Shown here: positions 52,290-60,312 of the stretch, piece after piece
How positions within the stretch are numbered: the first letter of the stretch is position 1
How the letters are laid out: the number at the start of each line of letters is the position of its first letter
Assembly (NCBI GenBank): GCA_937902995.1
Contig: CALEKY010000046.1
Span: forward strand, 62,001 to 126,000
DNA from: an uncultured Sinobacteraceae bacterium
GTDB taxonomy: Bacteria > Pseudomonadota > Gammaproteobacteria > Steroidobacterales > Steroidobacteraceae
Reading direction: 5' to 3'
Length of the DNA: 64,000 nt
Program-made: the position numbers and the translations under genes
Notes under the pieces: model-generated
Told to the model about the DNA's origin: nothing
What the model saw: only the letters and a program-made list of their open reading frames with translations
Databases searched by the model: none

Positions 52290-53230
52290 TGGCCAAGATT
52301 CTCATCGTTGCCGAACATTCCGGCGGCAAGCTCAATGCATCGACCGCCAAGTCCGTCACCTGCGCGAGCAAGATCGAAGGCGCCGAGATCGACGTGGTCG
52401 TACTCGCAGCGTCGGCTGGCGAAGTGGCTGCTCAAGCGGCTGCACTGCAGGGCGTCAAGCGCGTACTGACGGTGGAAAATCCTGCGAATGCGGAACCGCT
52501 GGCCGCCGTGCTGGCACCGCAGATCGCCGCGCTGGCCGCCGACTACACGCATGTGTTCGCACCTTCCACGACGTTCGGCAAGGATCTGCTTCCGCGCGTC
52601 GCTGCCCTCCTCGGCGTCGGTCAATTGAGCGACATCATGGCCGTCGAGTCGCCCTATCGCTTCCGTCGGCCGATCTACGCGGGCAACGCGATCATCACGG
52701 TCGAAGCGCCACAGGATAAGAAGGTCGTGGCAACCGTCCGCACTGCTTCGTTCGAAGCGGCCCCGCAAGGCGGCAATGCGTCGATCGAAGCCGCTAACGT
52801 CTCGGTCGAGTTGCCGACGCATACCCGGTTCGTCGAGCGCTCCGCAGCGACGAGCGGGCGTCCGGATTTGCAGACTGCAGCGCGTGTCGTCTCCGGCGGC
52901 CGCGCCGTCGGCAGCGCAGAGAACTTCAAGATCATTTACAGCCTCGCGGACAAGCTGGGTGCCGCGGTCGGCGCTTCGCGCGCAGCCGTGGATGCCGGCT
53001 ACGCACCGAACGATCTGCAGGTCGGCCAGACCGGCAAGATCATCGCACCGGAGTTGTACATCGCCTGCGGTATCTCGGGCGCAATCCAGCACCTCACGGG
53101 CATCAAGGACGCCCGGACGATCGTTGCCATCAACAAGGATCCCGAGGCACCGATCTTCGAAGTGGCCGACATCGGTTTGGTCGGCGACATCTTCCAGGTG
53201 CTGCCGGAGCTCGAGAAGCAGCTGGGCTAG
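52289..53230 (+). CDS. etfA: Electron transfer flavoprotein alpha subunit
   Basis: 313 residues. The C-terminal FAD-binding half is textbook: SGGRAVGSAENFKIIYSLA, GASRAAVDAGYAPNDLQVGQTGKII and ACGISGAIQHLTGIKDART, with AINKDPEAPIFEVADIGLVGD. It carries the electron-transferring FAD of the ETF dimer. Coupled to etfB by TAATG; a strong hairpin terminator follows. It functionally serves the FadJ-type pathway at 21 kb. Confidence 0.97.
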   Translation: MAKILIVAEHSGGKLNASTAKSVTCASKIEGAEIDVVVLAASAGEVAAQAAALQGVKRVLTVENPANAEPLAAVLAPQIAALAADYTHVFAPSTTFGKDLLPRVAALLGVGQLSDIMAVESPYRFRRPIYAGNAIITVEAPQDKKVVATVRTASFEAAPQGGNASIEAANVSVELPTHTRFVERSAATSGRPDLQTAARVVSGGRAVGSAENFKIIYSLADKLGAAVGASRAAVDAGYAPNDLQVGQTGKIIAPELYIACGISGAIQHLTGIKDARTIVAINKDPEAPIFEVADIGLVGDIFQVLPELEKQLG

Positions 53231-53237
53231 CAGCCCA

Positions 53238-53295
53238 GTTGCAGACTGTAGACCGTAGGCTGCAGGCTGTAGACTGAAGGCTGAAGACTGAAGGA
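53238..53295. repeat. Degenerate tandem repeats behind etfA
   Basis: Repeated variants of CAGACTGTAGAC / GGCTGTAGACTGAAG / GCTGAAGACTGAAG, about 7-9 base units, fill the spacer before the terminator; inverted-sense kin (CTACAGCCTCCAGCCT) follow it at ~53325-53340. Confidence 0.6.
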
Positions 53296-53323
53296 AAGAA
53301 GGGGCGCGAACGCGCCCCTTCTT
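53296..53323. terminator. Bidirectional terminator between etfA and the peroxiredoxin gene
   Basis: AAGAAGGGGCGCG (53296-53308) and CGCGCCCCTTCTT (53311-53323) form a perfect 13-bp inverted repeat with A/T-rich outer ends on both strands, located between convergent genes. Confidence 0.88.
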
Positions 53324-53366
53324 GCTACAGCCTCCAGCCTAAAGGCCAGCGCCCGTTCTTGGGCAG

Positions 53367-53849
53367 CTACAGCTGGCCAAGAACGTACTCCGCGCTCGAT
53401 ACCTTGAACTCGCCCTTCGCCTCGACGTTCAACTGCTTGACGACGCCATCCTCGATGATCGCGGCGAACCGTTGACCGCGAATGCCCATGCCGAAGCCAG
53501 TGGCGTCGAACTCGAGACCGAGCGCTTTCGTGTACTCGGCATTGCCGTCGGCGATCATCGTCACCTTGCCGTCGGCGGCTTGAGATTTACCCCACGCCTT
53601 CATGACGAACGGGTCGTTGACAGCGATACAGGCGACCGTGTCGACGCCCTTGGCGCGCAAGTCGTTCGCGCGCTCGACGAAACCCGGCAGATGCTTTGCG
53701 TCGCACGTCGGAGTGAATGCCCCTGGGACGGAGAACAAGACGACCTTCTTGCCCTTGAAGAATTCCTCCGCGCTGACCTTCTGCGGACCGTCCTCGGTCA
53801 CGATCGTGAGCGTACCGGAAGGCATCTTGTCGCCGACTTTGATCGTCAT
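53367..53849 (-). CDS. Peroxiredoxin (Prx5/hybrid-type thioredoxin-dependent peroxidase)
   Basis: 160 residues from the ATG at 53849 (MTIKVGDKMPSGTL). The Prx5-type active site is PGAFTPTCDAKHLPGF with peroxidatic Cys49; Cys74 (TVACIAVND) is the other Cys and a possible resolving residue. It ends with the YVLGQL helix. It reduces hydrogen and organic peroxides in the cytosol with thioredoxin or glutaredoxin. It is separated from gntR by a terminator, so it is probably expressed alone. Confidence 0.94.
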   Translation of the reverse strand: MTIKVGDKMPSGTLTIVTEDGPQKVSAEEFFKGKKVVLFSVPGAFTPTCDAKHLPGFVERANDLRAKGVDTVACIAVNDPFVMKAWGKSQAADGKVTMIADGNAEYTKALGLEFDATGFGMGIRGQRFAAIIEDGVVKQLNVEAKGEFKVSSAEYVLGQL

Positions 53850-53943
53850 AGCTGGTTCTCCTCCACTGCGAGCGATGAGCACGAACAGCGAATCGTAATT
53901 CTAGGCATCTGCGCCGAACGCGCGACACCGAACGAACGCGTAC

Positions 53944-53988
53944 GAAAAACAAACGCGGCGGACGTTCCGTACGGGAACATCCGCCGCG
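53944..53988 (-). terminator. Rho-independent terminator of the GntR gene
   Basis: On the minus strand CGCGGCGGA / TCCGCCGCG (arms 53980-53988 and 53954-53962) with an inner GTTCC/GGAAC pairing, one mismatch and a 5-base loop, followed by GTTTGTTTTTC (complement of 53944-53954). It lies 13 bases after the gntR stop. Confidence 0.85.
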
Positions 53989-54000
53989 CCGAGGTCGCCG

Positions 54001-54636
54001 TCAAAGGAATCGCAAAACGCCGCGCGCCCCGAGAATGTGCGAGCGCATCAGCGCAGCGCTCCAATCTCCATCGCGCGCCTCCAGTGCGCGCACGATTTCG
54101 AGGTGCTCGGAAGCGCTGCGTACCAGGTCTTCGTCTCTGTAGTTCTCGAACGTTCGCATCATGAGCGGTGCTTCGATGAGCGAGGCCAGAGCGGTCACCA
54201 ATCTCGAGCTGCCGGCAAGTTCATGAATGCGGCGATGGAACTGACTATTGAGCTCGCCGATGCGATTCAGATAGCCGGGCGATTTGGCGACCGTTTCGTG
54301 ATACTGATCTTCGGCAATCTGCCGCAGCTCGGCGATTCCCGCGTCGCTCATCCGCCTTGCTGCACGCGCGGCACCATACGACTCCAGTAGCGCACGCAGC
54401 TCGAACAGGTCGTCACGATCCTCGCGCGTCCACTCCGTCACGACTGCGCCCTGGTGAGGGATGAACTCGAGCAAGCCTTCGGCGTGCAGCCTGCGCAATG
54501 CCTCCCGTACAGGCGTCCTGCTCACCCCGGCCGCTGCCGCGACCTCCTGCTCCGTGATGCGCGATGCGGCGGGATACACGCCGCGAATGATTCGTTCGCG
54601 AACAGTTTGGTATGCCTTGTCAACTGCCTTGGCCAT
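54001..54636 (-). CDS. GntR-family regulator, FadR/FCD type
   Basis: 211 residues. The N-terminal winged helix (TEQEVAAAAGVSRTPVREALRRLHAEGLLEFIPHQGAVV, residues ~28-66) is followed by a helical FCD ligand domain (LFELRALLESYGAARAARRM, FHRRIHELAGSSRL, EHLEIVRALEARD, RSHILGARG). These usually sense organic acids or acyl compounds through a bound metal. It lies upstream of and on the same strand as the peroxiredoxin, and behind the HMG-CoA-lyase gene. An FCD-type operator (TTGTCCGACAA) lies in its upstream region, suggesting autoregulation. Confidence 0.93.
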   Translation of the reverse strand: MAKAVDKAYQTVRERIIRGVYPAASRITEQEVAAAAGVSRTPVREALRRLHAEGLLEFIPHQGAVVTEWTREDRDDLFELRALLESYGAARAARRMSDAGIAELRQIAEDQYHETVAKSPGYLNRIGELNSQFHRRIHELAGSSRLVTALASLIEAPLMMRTFENYRDEDLVRSASEHLEIVRALEARDGDWSAALMRSHILGARGVLRFL

Positions 54637-54686
54637 AGCGAACCCTTCGGAATTTTGTAGAGGGCCGAAGCCCCGAGGGCCGCAAG

Positions 54687-54692
54687 TGTATA
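54687..54692 (-). promoter_or_regulatory. Putative -10 box of the gntR promoter
   Basis: TATACA on the minus strand (54692-54687), ~50 bases upstream of the gntR start. No good -35 box is seen at 16-18 bases, compatible with dependence on an activator. Confidence 0.3.
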
Positions 54693-54732
54693 CGCGCAGG
54701 GCGACTGTGGGACAGCTCTGACAGCGGCCGGA

Positions 54733-54743
54733 TTGTCCGACAA
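54733..54743. promoter_or_regulatory. Putative FCD-GntR operator
   Basis: TTGTCCGACAA is a near-perfect palindrome fitting the TNGTNNNACNA consensus known for FCD-type GntR regulators. It sits between the HMG-CoA-lyase stop (54760) and the gntR start (54636), about 97 bases upstream of the latter. Confidence 0.5.
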
Positions 54744-54759
54744 ACCTGCAAGAAGTCGT

Positions 54760-55680
54760 TCAGGCCGCCGACACAGCCGGCTTCGGGAATCCCCCCGCTT
54801 TCGAAACCATGCTCGGCACTGGGCGACCCCGTTGCTGCTGCAACCAATGCGCTGCCTCAATGAGCTTTTCCAGGTCCACGCCCGTGTCGAATCCCGCGCG
54901 CGACAACATGTAAAGCAAATCCTCGGTCGCCACATTGCCGGTGGCGTTCGGGGCGAACGGACACCCGCCGATGCCGCCCACGCTCGAATCCAGCGTTCGG
55001 ACGCCGGCGAGCACTGCTGCGTAAGCATTGGCGACGGCCGTGTTGCGCGTGTTGTGGAAATGGCAACGCAACGGAATCCCAGGAATGGCCTGTTTCAGGC
55101 GTTCGATCAAGCTCGTCACCTGCGTTGGGACGGCCACGCCGATCGTGTCGGCGATTGCAATCTCGAGCGGATTCGACCGGGCTAGGCGTTTTGCAATGTC
55201 AACGACGCGTTCCTGCGGAACCTCCCCCTCGTAGGGACAGCCGAAAGCGACCGAGATGGTGACCTGCGCGCGAATGCCTGCTGCATGCGCAAGCGGCGCA
55301 ATCTCTTCCCACGCAGCGATCGTCTCCTCAATGGTCGCGCCCTGATTGCGTCGGCCGAAACTGTCCGTCGCAGCGGTCACCATGCCGATCTCGCCGCATC
55401 CGGCCGCCAGCGCACGATCGAAACCTTTGCGGTTCAGCACGAGCCCCACGTAATGGACGTCGTCGCGTTTTGGTAAGCCGGCGAGCACGGCTTCCGCATC
55501 GGCCATCTGCGGCACTCGCTTCGGATTGACGAAGCTTGCGACCTCGATGCGACGCAGCCCTGCATCCACGAGCCGGCCGATCAACTCGATCTTGAAGTCG
55601 GTCGACATGACATCCGGCTCGCTCTGGAGACCATCGCGAGGTCCGACTTCGACCAGTTCGACGAATTTCGGCTCAGTCAC
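54760..55680 (-). CDS. Hydroxymethylglutaryl-CoA lyase
   Basis: About 306 residues from the GTG at 55680; earlier in-frame starts (TTG at 55743, GTG at 55698) are possible. DRE-TIM signature: VELVEVGPRDGLQSE, ASFVNPKRVPQMADAE, CHFHNTRNTAVANAYAAV, and the active-site loop SSVGGIGGCPFAPNATGNVATEDLLYML with the catalytic Cys in GGCPFA. It cleaves HMG-CoA to acetyl-CoA and acetoacetate in leucine or isovalerate catabolism. The other leucine-catabolic genes (liuABC, mccA) are not in this window. It lies 122 bases before gntR on the same strand. Confidence 0.93.
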   Translation of the reverse strand: MTEPKFVELVEVGPRDGLQSEPDVMSTDFKIELIGRLVDAGLRRIEVASFVNPKRVPQMADAEAVLAGLPKRDDVHYVGLVLNRKGFDRALAAGCGEIGMVTAATDSFGRRNQGATIEETIAAWEEIAPLAHAAGIRAQVTISVAFGCPYEGEVPQERVVDIAKRLARSNPLEIAIADTIGVAVPTQVTSLIERLKQAIPGIPLRCHFHNTRNTAVANAYAAVLAGVRTLDSSVGGIGGCPFAPNATGNVATEDLLYMLSRAGFDTGVDLEKLIEAAHWLQQQRGRPVPSMVSKAGGFPKPAVSAA

Positions 55681-55798
55681 GGATGCACCATGAATCACGG
55701 CGGGAGCTGGAGGAACGGTAGGGTCAATCCTGCCGAACGACAAGACGCACTGACCCTACGGCAACACGGCGCTGATCGAGCGCCGTGCGCCATTCGCG

Positions 55799-57490
55799 TC
55801 ATTCGCGGTCCGTGACGGCACCTTGCGATGCGCTGCTGACGCAGCGCGAGTACTTCGCAAGTACGCCGCGCCGAGCAAAGGGTTCGGGCGCCTTCCATGC
55901 GGCCCGACGCGCGTTGAGGGTCGCCTCATCGACATTGAGCCGAATCTCGCGCGAAACGGCATCGATCGTGATCTCGTCGCCGTCTTCGACGAGCGCGATC
56001 GGCCCGCCCACTGCCGCCTCGGGTGCAATGTGGCCGACAACGAAGCCGTGGCTGCCGCCCGAGAACCGACCATCGGTGATCAACGCCACCTTGCCCGCAA
56101 GTCCGCGACCTGCGATTGCGCTCGTCGGGCTCAGCATCTCGCGCATGCCGGGACCGCCCTTCGGCCCTTCCATACGAATGACGACCACATCGCCTTCGCC
56201 GACGACGCCATCGAGAATCGCCTGCAGCGCCCTCTCTTCGCCGTCGAACACGCGTGCACGGCCGGTGAAGCTCAGACCTTCCTTTCCGGTGATCTTCGCA
56301 ACTGCGCCTTCGGGCGCGAGATTGCCGTAGAGCACGACCAAGTGACTGTCCGGTTTGATCGGATTCGAGAACGCATGGACGATGTCCTGGTTCTTCGGGT
56401 ACGGCTTCACGCGCTTCAAATTCTCCGCGAGCGTCTTGCCCGTTACGGTCAGACAATCGCCGTGGAGCAGTCCCTCGTTCAGCAGCATCTTCATGAGCGG
56501 CTGAATGCCGCCGATCTTGATGAGCTCGGACATCGAGTACTTGCCGCTCGGACGCAGGTCGGCCAACACCGGAACTCGCTTGCCGATACGCGTGAAATCA
56601 TCCAACTCAAGCGGCACGTTGGCGGCGTGCGCGATCGCGAGCAAATGCAGGACGGCGTTCGTGGATCCGCCGAGGGCGATGACGACCGTGATCGCGTTCT
56701 CGAACGCCTCGCGGGTCAGAATATGCGAAGGCAGGATGCCCTTCTTGACCAGATTGAGCACGGCCTTGCCGGCGTCCTTGCAGTCCTGCAGCTTTTGTTT
56801 CGAGACGGCTTCCTGAGCCGAGCTGTTCGGCAAGCTCATACCCAGCGCCTCGATGGCCGAGGCCATCGTGTTCGCCGTGTACATACCGCCGCAGCTTCCC
56901 GGGCCAGGAATCGACGTGCGCTCGATCTCCTTGAGCTGGGCCTCCGAAATCTTCCCTGCCGCGTACGCACCGACGGCCTCGAACACGGAAATGATGTCGC
57001 GGCGCTTCTTGCCCATCCGAATCGAGCCGCCGTAGACGAAGATCGACGGACGGTTCAGGCGCGCCAACGCAATCATGCAGCCCGGAATGTTCTTGTCGCA
57101 GCCGCCGAACGCCACGATGCCGTCGAAGCCCTGCGCACCGGACACCGTTTCGATCGAATCGGCAATGACCTCGCGCGAGACGAGCGAATAGCGCATGCCG
57201 GGGGTGCCGTTCGAAATGCCGTCCGACACCGTGATCGTGCCGAAAATCGTGCTCTTGCCGCCCGACCGGTCGACCGCGGCAGCCGCTGCCTTCGCCAGTT
57301 TGTCGATGTGCATGTTGCACGGCGTGAGGTTGCTCCACGTCGAGACGATGCCGATCGCCGGCTTCTTGAAATCGGCGTCCTTGTAGCCCACCGCACGCAG
57401 CATCGCGCGGCTGGGCGCCTGGGCGAGCCCGTCGACGATTTCACTCGAGTAACGACGCGGATTCGGCTTGGCGGTCTTCGTGTTGGCCAT
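55799..57490 (-). CDS. ilvD: Dihydroxy-acid dehydratase
   Basis: 563 residues, the short IlvD/EDD class. Iron-sulfur ligand motifs FGGCDKNIPGC and GPGSCGGMYTANTM, followed by GGSTNAVLHLLAIAHA, GPKGGPGMREML and DGRFSGGSHGFVVGHIAPEA. It makes 2-oxoisovalerate and 2-oxo-3-methylvalerate in branched-chain amino-acid synthesis, complementing ilvC, leuA and ilvE at 60-64 kb, but faces the other way and is not in that operon. Start ATG at 57490 begins MANTKTAKPNPRRYS. Confidence 0.97.
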   Translation of the reverse strand: MANTKTAKPNPRRYSSEIVDGLAQAPSRAMLRAVGYKDADFKKPAIGIVSTWSNLTPCNMHIDKLAKAAAAAVDRSGGKSTIFGTITVSDGISNGTPGMRYSLVSREVIADSIETVSGAQGFDGIVAFGGCDKNIPGCMIALARLNRPSIFVYGGSIRMGKKRRDIISVFEAVGAYAAGKISEAQLKEIERTSIPGPGSCGGMYTANTMASAIEALGMSLPNSSAQEAVSKQKLQDCKDAGKAVLNLVKKGILPSHILTREAFENAITVVIALGGSTNAVLHLLAIAHAANVPLELDDFTRIGKRVPVLADLRPSGKYSMSELIKIGGIQPLMKMLLNEGLLHGDCLTVTGKTLAENLKRVKPYPKNQDIVHAFSNPIKPDSHLVVLYGNLAPEGAVAKITGKEGLSFTGRARVFDGEERALQAILDGVVGEGDVVVIRMEGPKGGPGMREMLSPTSAIAGRGLAGKVALITDGRFSGGSHGFVVGHIAPEAAVGGPIALVEDGDEITIDAVSREIRLNVDEATLNARRAAWKAPEPFARRGVLAKYSRCVSSASQGAVTDRE

Positions 57491-57565
57491 GGGACTGGAC
57501 TGAGAGTCTTATGAGTTACAAGAAACGCGCTTTTTACACGCGTGCCCGGTGTGCGTCCACCGGGG

Positions 57566-58480
57566 CTAGGTTCCCGTGTCGATCAGCCGCTTCTCGCGCA
57601 TCAAAACGATGAAGACGCCGACGAGCGTGATCGCTCCGCCAAGCAGCATCCTCCACGTGAGCTGATCGTTCAGCAGCGTGACGCCGAACAGCACACCAAA
57701 CAACGGCGACAGCAACGTGAGCGGCGACAGGCTCGTGACGGGATAGCGGCTGATCAAGTAGTACCAGCCGGTGTGGGCAACGAGACTGGACATGACGGTC
57801 GTGAAGCCCAAGGCCGCCCACGCACGCCAATCCGCGGTCACGACCGCCTGAAGCTGATTGGTCTCGGTCGCGAGGCTGAACAGCAACAACGTCGGCCCAC
57901 CGACGACGCCGATCCACGCTTGCAGCTCGAGCGGGCGAATGTCGTGCAATCGTTTGACGAAAATCAAGCCAAGCGAGCTGACGAAACAGGACAGCACGAC
58001 GAGCGCGAGACCGTCCCAGTAGGCGAACGCGCGCGGATCGAATCCGATGACGACGATTCCGCCGAAAGCTAGGGCAATGCCGAGACGTCGACGCCAGCGA
58101 ATCGTTTCACCGAGCAGCCAGACCGACAGCAGCGTCGAGAACGGAACGCCCATCTGCGTGGCAATCGCGACCATCGACGCGTCATGCACCAGGAACACCC
58201 CGATGAACAACAGCGCGAACGCGAGCGGCCCGGTAAATACCGCCGCGCCTAGGAGATTGCCCATCTGCCCGCGGTGCACGCGCAGAAACGGCAAGAGCAG
58301 CAGACCGAGCAAGCCGAAGCGCAATGCCGTGAAGAACACTGGCGGGAGCTGCGCGACGCCGACTTTCGAGGCGATTAGATTGAAGCCCCAAATGAGGTTG
58401 ATCGCGATCAGCAAGACGAGATCGCGCGCGCTGATGTCGACTGCGCTCGTTTCGGCGCGAGCGCGCCCCTCAGGCGACAT
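57566..58480 (-). CDS. EamA/DMT-family transporter
   Basis: 304 residues with about ten hydrophobic helices in two EamA repeats (LLIAINLIWGFNLIASKVG at the start, VVLSCFVSSLGLIFVKRL in the second half, GVLFGVTLLNDQLTWRMLLGGAITLVGVFIVL near the end). It is an inner-membrane metabolite exporter or drug/metabolite transporter of the RhtA/YdcZ type. Context next to ilvD and an aminopeptidase would fit amino-acid export, which is inference only. Confidence 0.92.
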   Translation of the reverse strand: MSPEGRARAETSAVDISARDLVLLIAINLIWGFNLIASKVGVAQLPPVFFTALRFGLLGLLLLPFLRVHRGQMGNLLGAAVFTGPLAFALLFIGVFLVHDASMVAIATQMGVPFSTLLSVWLLGETIRWRRRLGIALAFGGIVVIGFDPRAFAYWDGLALVVLSCFVSSLGLIFVKRLHDIRPLELQAWIGVVGGPTLLLFSLATETNQLQAVVTADWRAWAALGFTTVMSSLVAHTGWYYLISRYPVTSLSPLTLLSPLFGVLFGVTLLNDQLTWRMLLGGAITLVGVFIVLMREKRLIDTGT

Positions 58481-58513
58481 AGGATGCGCCGCTTGCGAAA
58501 GGCAGTGCGTACA

Positions 58514-59899
58514 TTAGCGGCCGAAACGGGCTTTCAAGTATGCGTACACGGCGCGCAAACATTGCGGCTCGGCGCCGACCGGACGGCCCGGCCGATCCTT
58601 GCCGTTCCAGGCGTATAGATCGAAATGGACCCAGGCGCGCGCATCGTTCACGAAGCGTCGTAAGAACAACGCGGCGATGATCGAGCCGGCAAACCCAGAT
58701 GTCGACACGTTGTTCAGATCGGCGACCTTGCTCCCGAGCTCGTCGTCGTAAGGTATCCAAAGCGGAAGCTGCCAAAGCGGATCGGATTGCGCCTGTCCGC
58801 TCGCCACGATCTCGGTTGCAACCGTTTGATCGCTGCCGAAGACTGCCGGGAGCTCGGGACCGAGGGCGACGCGTGCCGCACCCGTGAGCGTCGCAAAGTC
58901 GAGCAAGAGATCGGGCTTCTCCTCGTCGGCCAGCGCCAGCGCATCGCACAAGATCAAGCGGCCCTCGGCATCCGTGTTACCGACCTCGACCGTGAGCCCC
59001 TTGCGGGTCGAGAGAATGTCGCCCGGACGCATGGCGTTACCCGAGATCGCGTTCTCCACCGCTGCAATCAGCAAACGCAGGCGGACCGGAAGCTTCGCAT
59101 CCATGATGGCTTGCGCCAGCGCCAATGCGATCGCCGCACCGCCCATGTCCTTTTTCATGAGCAGCATCGACGAAGCCGGTTTGATGTCGAGACCGCCGGT
59201 ATCGAAGCACACGCCCTTTCCCACCAGCGTGACCTTGGGGTGCGACGGATCGCCCCACTCGATGTCGATCAGACGCGGAGCAACAGCGCTCGCTCGGCCC
59301 ACGGCGTGAATTGCCGGCAGACGCTCGTTCAACAACTCGGCGCCGACGACTTGGCGATGTCGGCTGCCGAATCGACGAGCCACCTCGATGGCTGCATCCC
59401 CTAGCGCTTCGGGCGTCATGTCGCTCGCGGGCGTATTGATCAGGTCGCGCGCCAGGCGCGAAGCCGCATTCAGTCGTTCGATCTCGTGCCAATCCGCCCC
59501 GTCGGGCAGCCGCAGAGCCACATTACGCGCCGACACCGATGGCCGGTACCGCTCGAACCGGTACTGACCGTAGAGCCAGCCGAAACCGAGCTGCGATGCA
59601 GATCCGTCCGGAACTTCGCTCGCAAGGTGGTAGCGCCCCTCAGGCAAGCGATCCGGCAATCCCGCCGTCGTCCAGCACGAAATCTCGTCGCGCCCACGCT
59701 TTCCTAGGCCCAGTAGGACGCATCGCACCTGCCCGAGAGAATCGGGCACGAGTAGCAGTCGGTTGCGTTCCCCCTTGAATGCAGTCGCCGCAGCCCAGTT
59801 GCGTGTCGGAGCGTCTTGCTCTGCGAGCCAACCGTCCAGGTCATCTTCGTAAACGAAATAGATCGGCGTCGAATCGACGTTCGGGTCGGTGAACAACAT
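58514..59899 (-). CDS. M17 leucyl aminopeptidase family protein
   Basis: 461 residues from the ATG at 59899. The N-terminal macrodomain-like part is followed by the catalytic half: VGKGVCFDTGGLDIKP (Lys228, Asp233), MKKDMGGAA (Asp251) and the hallmark NTDAEGRL at 308-315, with bimetal ligands present, and a C-terminal DLYAWN. It removes N-terminal residues from peptides in the cytosol; it is the shorter, PepB/family-2 form rather than classical PepA. It lies in tandem after nothing obvious and 33 bases before the transporter gene on the same strand. Confidence 0.93.
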   Translation of the reverse strand: MLFTDPNVDSTPIYFVYEDDLDGWLAEQDAPTRNWAAATAFKGERNRLLLVPDSLGQVRCVLLGLGKRGRDEISCWTTAGLPDRLPEGRYHLASEVPDGSASQLGFGWLYGQYRFERYRPSVSARNVALRLPDGADWHEIERLNAASRLARDLINTPASDMTPEALGDAAIEVARRFGSRHRQVVGAELLNERLPAIHAVGRASAVAPRLIDIEWGDPSHPKVTLVGKGVCFDTGGLDIKPASSMLLMKKDMGGAAIALALAQAIMDAKLPVRLRLLIAAVENAISGNAMRPGDILSTRKGLTVEVGNTDAEGRLILCDALALADEEKPDLLLDFATLTGAARVALGPELPAVFGSDQTVATEIVASGQAQSDPLWQLPLWIPYDDELGSKVADLNNVSTSGFAGSIIAALFLRRFVNDARAWVHFDLYAWNGKDRPGRPVGAEPQCLRAVYAYLKARFGR

Positions 59900-60051
59900 G
59901 GCTTGGATTCGTAGGCTGGTGCGGTCGCCGCAGTCGCGGCGCGTGCAGCGTATCGCGCCGCACGTCTCGATGCATGTCGCAAATGGCGATCTGCGTCGCA
60001 TCCGGCGATGCAGGCGTCATGATCCGTCACGGCTCGCACAGCGTTCAGGGG
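59900..60051. other. Upstream region of the M17 peptidase gene
   Basis: 152 bases between the divergent peptidase start and the ilvC promoter. No gene is supported; the GC-rich sequence has no clear -10 box for the minus strand. Confidence 0.4.
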
Positions 60052-60081
60052 TTGACAAGATTCCGGACCGTATGTTGGTAT
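60052..60081 (+). promoter_or_regulatory. Putative ilvC-leuA-ilvE promoter
   Basis: A perfect TTGACA (60052-60057), 18-base spacer and TGGTAT (60076-60081). A small hairpin GTCTGA-TTTT-TCAGAC (60084-60099) follows at the expected transcript start. This is ~250 bases before ilvC, leaving room for a regulated leader. Confidence 0.5.
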
Positions 60082-60117
60082 CTGTCTGATTTTTCAGACC
60101 ATCTCGCTATCCCATCG

Positions 60118-60216
60118 ATGTTCGTTGCCGTTGCAGTACGTGCCGATCGCGTTGCGAGTGGGCGCGTATGGCTCGCTGACCTGAATGCAATACGCGGGTG
60201 CGGGATCGGCGTCTGA
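60118..60216 (+). CDS. Putative branched-chain-rich leader peptide of the ilvC operon
   Basis: A 32-codon frame in the ilvC leader (MFVAVAVRADRVASGRVW..., ending IGV then TGA) has six Val, two Leu and two Ile, about a third branched-chain residues, clustered near the start. It is followed 34 bases later by a terminator-like hairpin, the arrangement of ilv/leu attenuators. No convincing Shine-Dalgarno sequence precedes the ATG, the main weakness. Confidence 0.4.
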   Translation: MFVAVAVRADRVASGRVWLADLNAIRGCGIGV

Positions 60217-60249
60217 TACGTCGGGCAAGGCAACGAGTCGAAGATACGC

Positions 60250-60291
60250 GAACCCCGCAGCGGCAAGCCCGAGGCGGGGTTCTTTCATTTT
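60250..60291 (+). terminator. Terminator-like hairpin (attenuator) upstream of ilvC
   Basis: GAACCCCGC (60250-60258) and GCGGGGTTC (60274-60282) form a perfect 9-bp stem with a 15-base loop, followed by TTTCATTTT (60283-60291). It lies between the promoter and the ilvC start at 60313, so readthrough is needed for expression. GCGGG runs at ~60194-60205 in the leader could compete for the left arm. Confidence 0.7.
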
Positions 60292-60312
60292 CAGAACGCG
60301 TTAGGAGCGCAC

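Noticed and set aside
55823..57514. 563-codon plus-strand frame opposite ilvD
   Set aside because: Antisense shadow of ilvD, rich in Arg, His and Asp with no motif.
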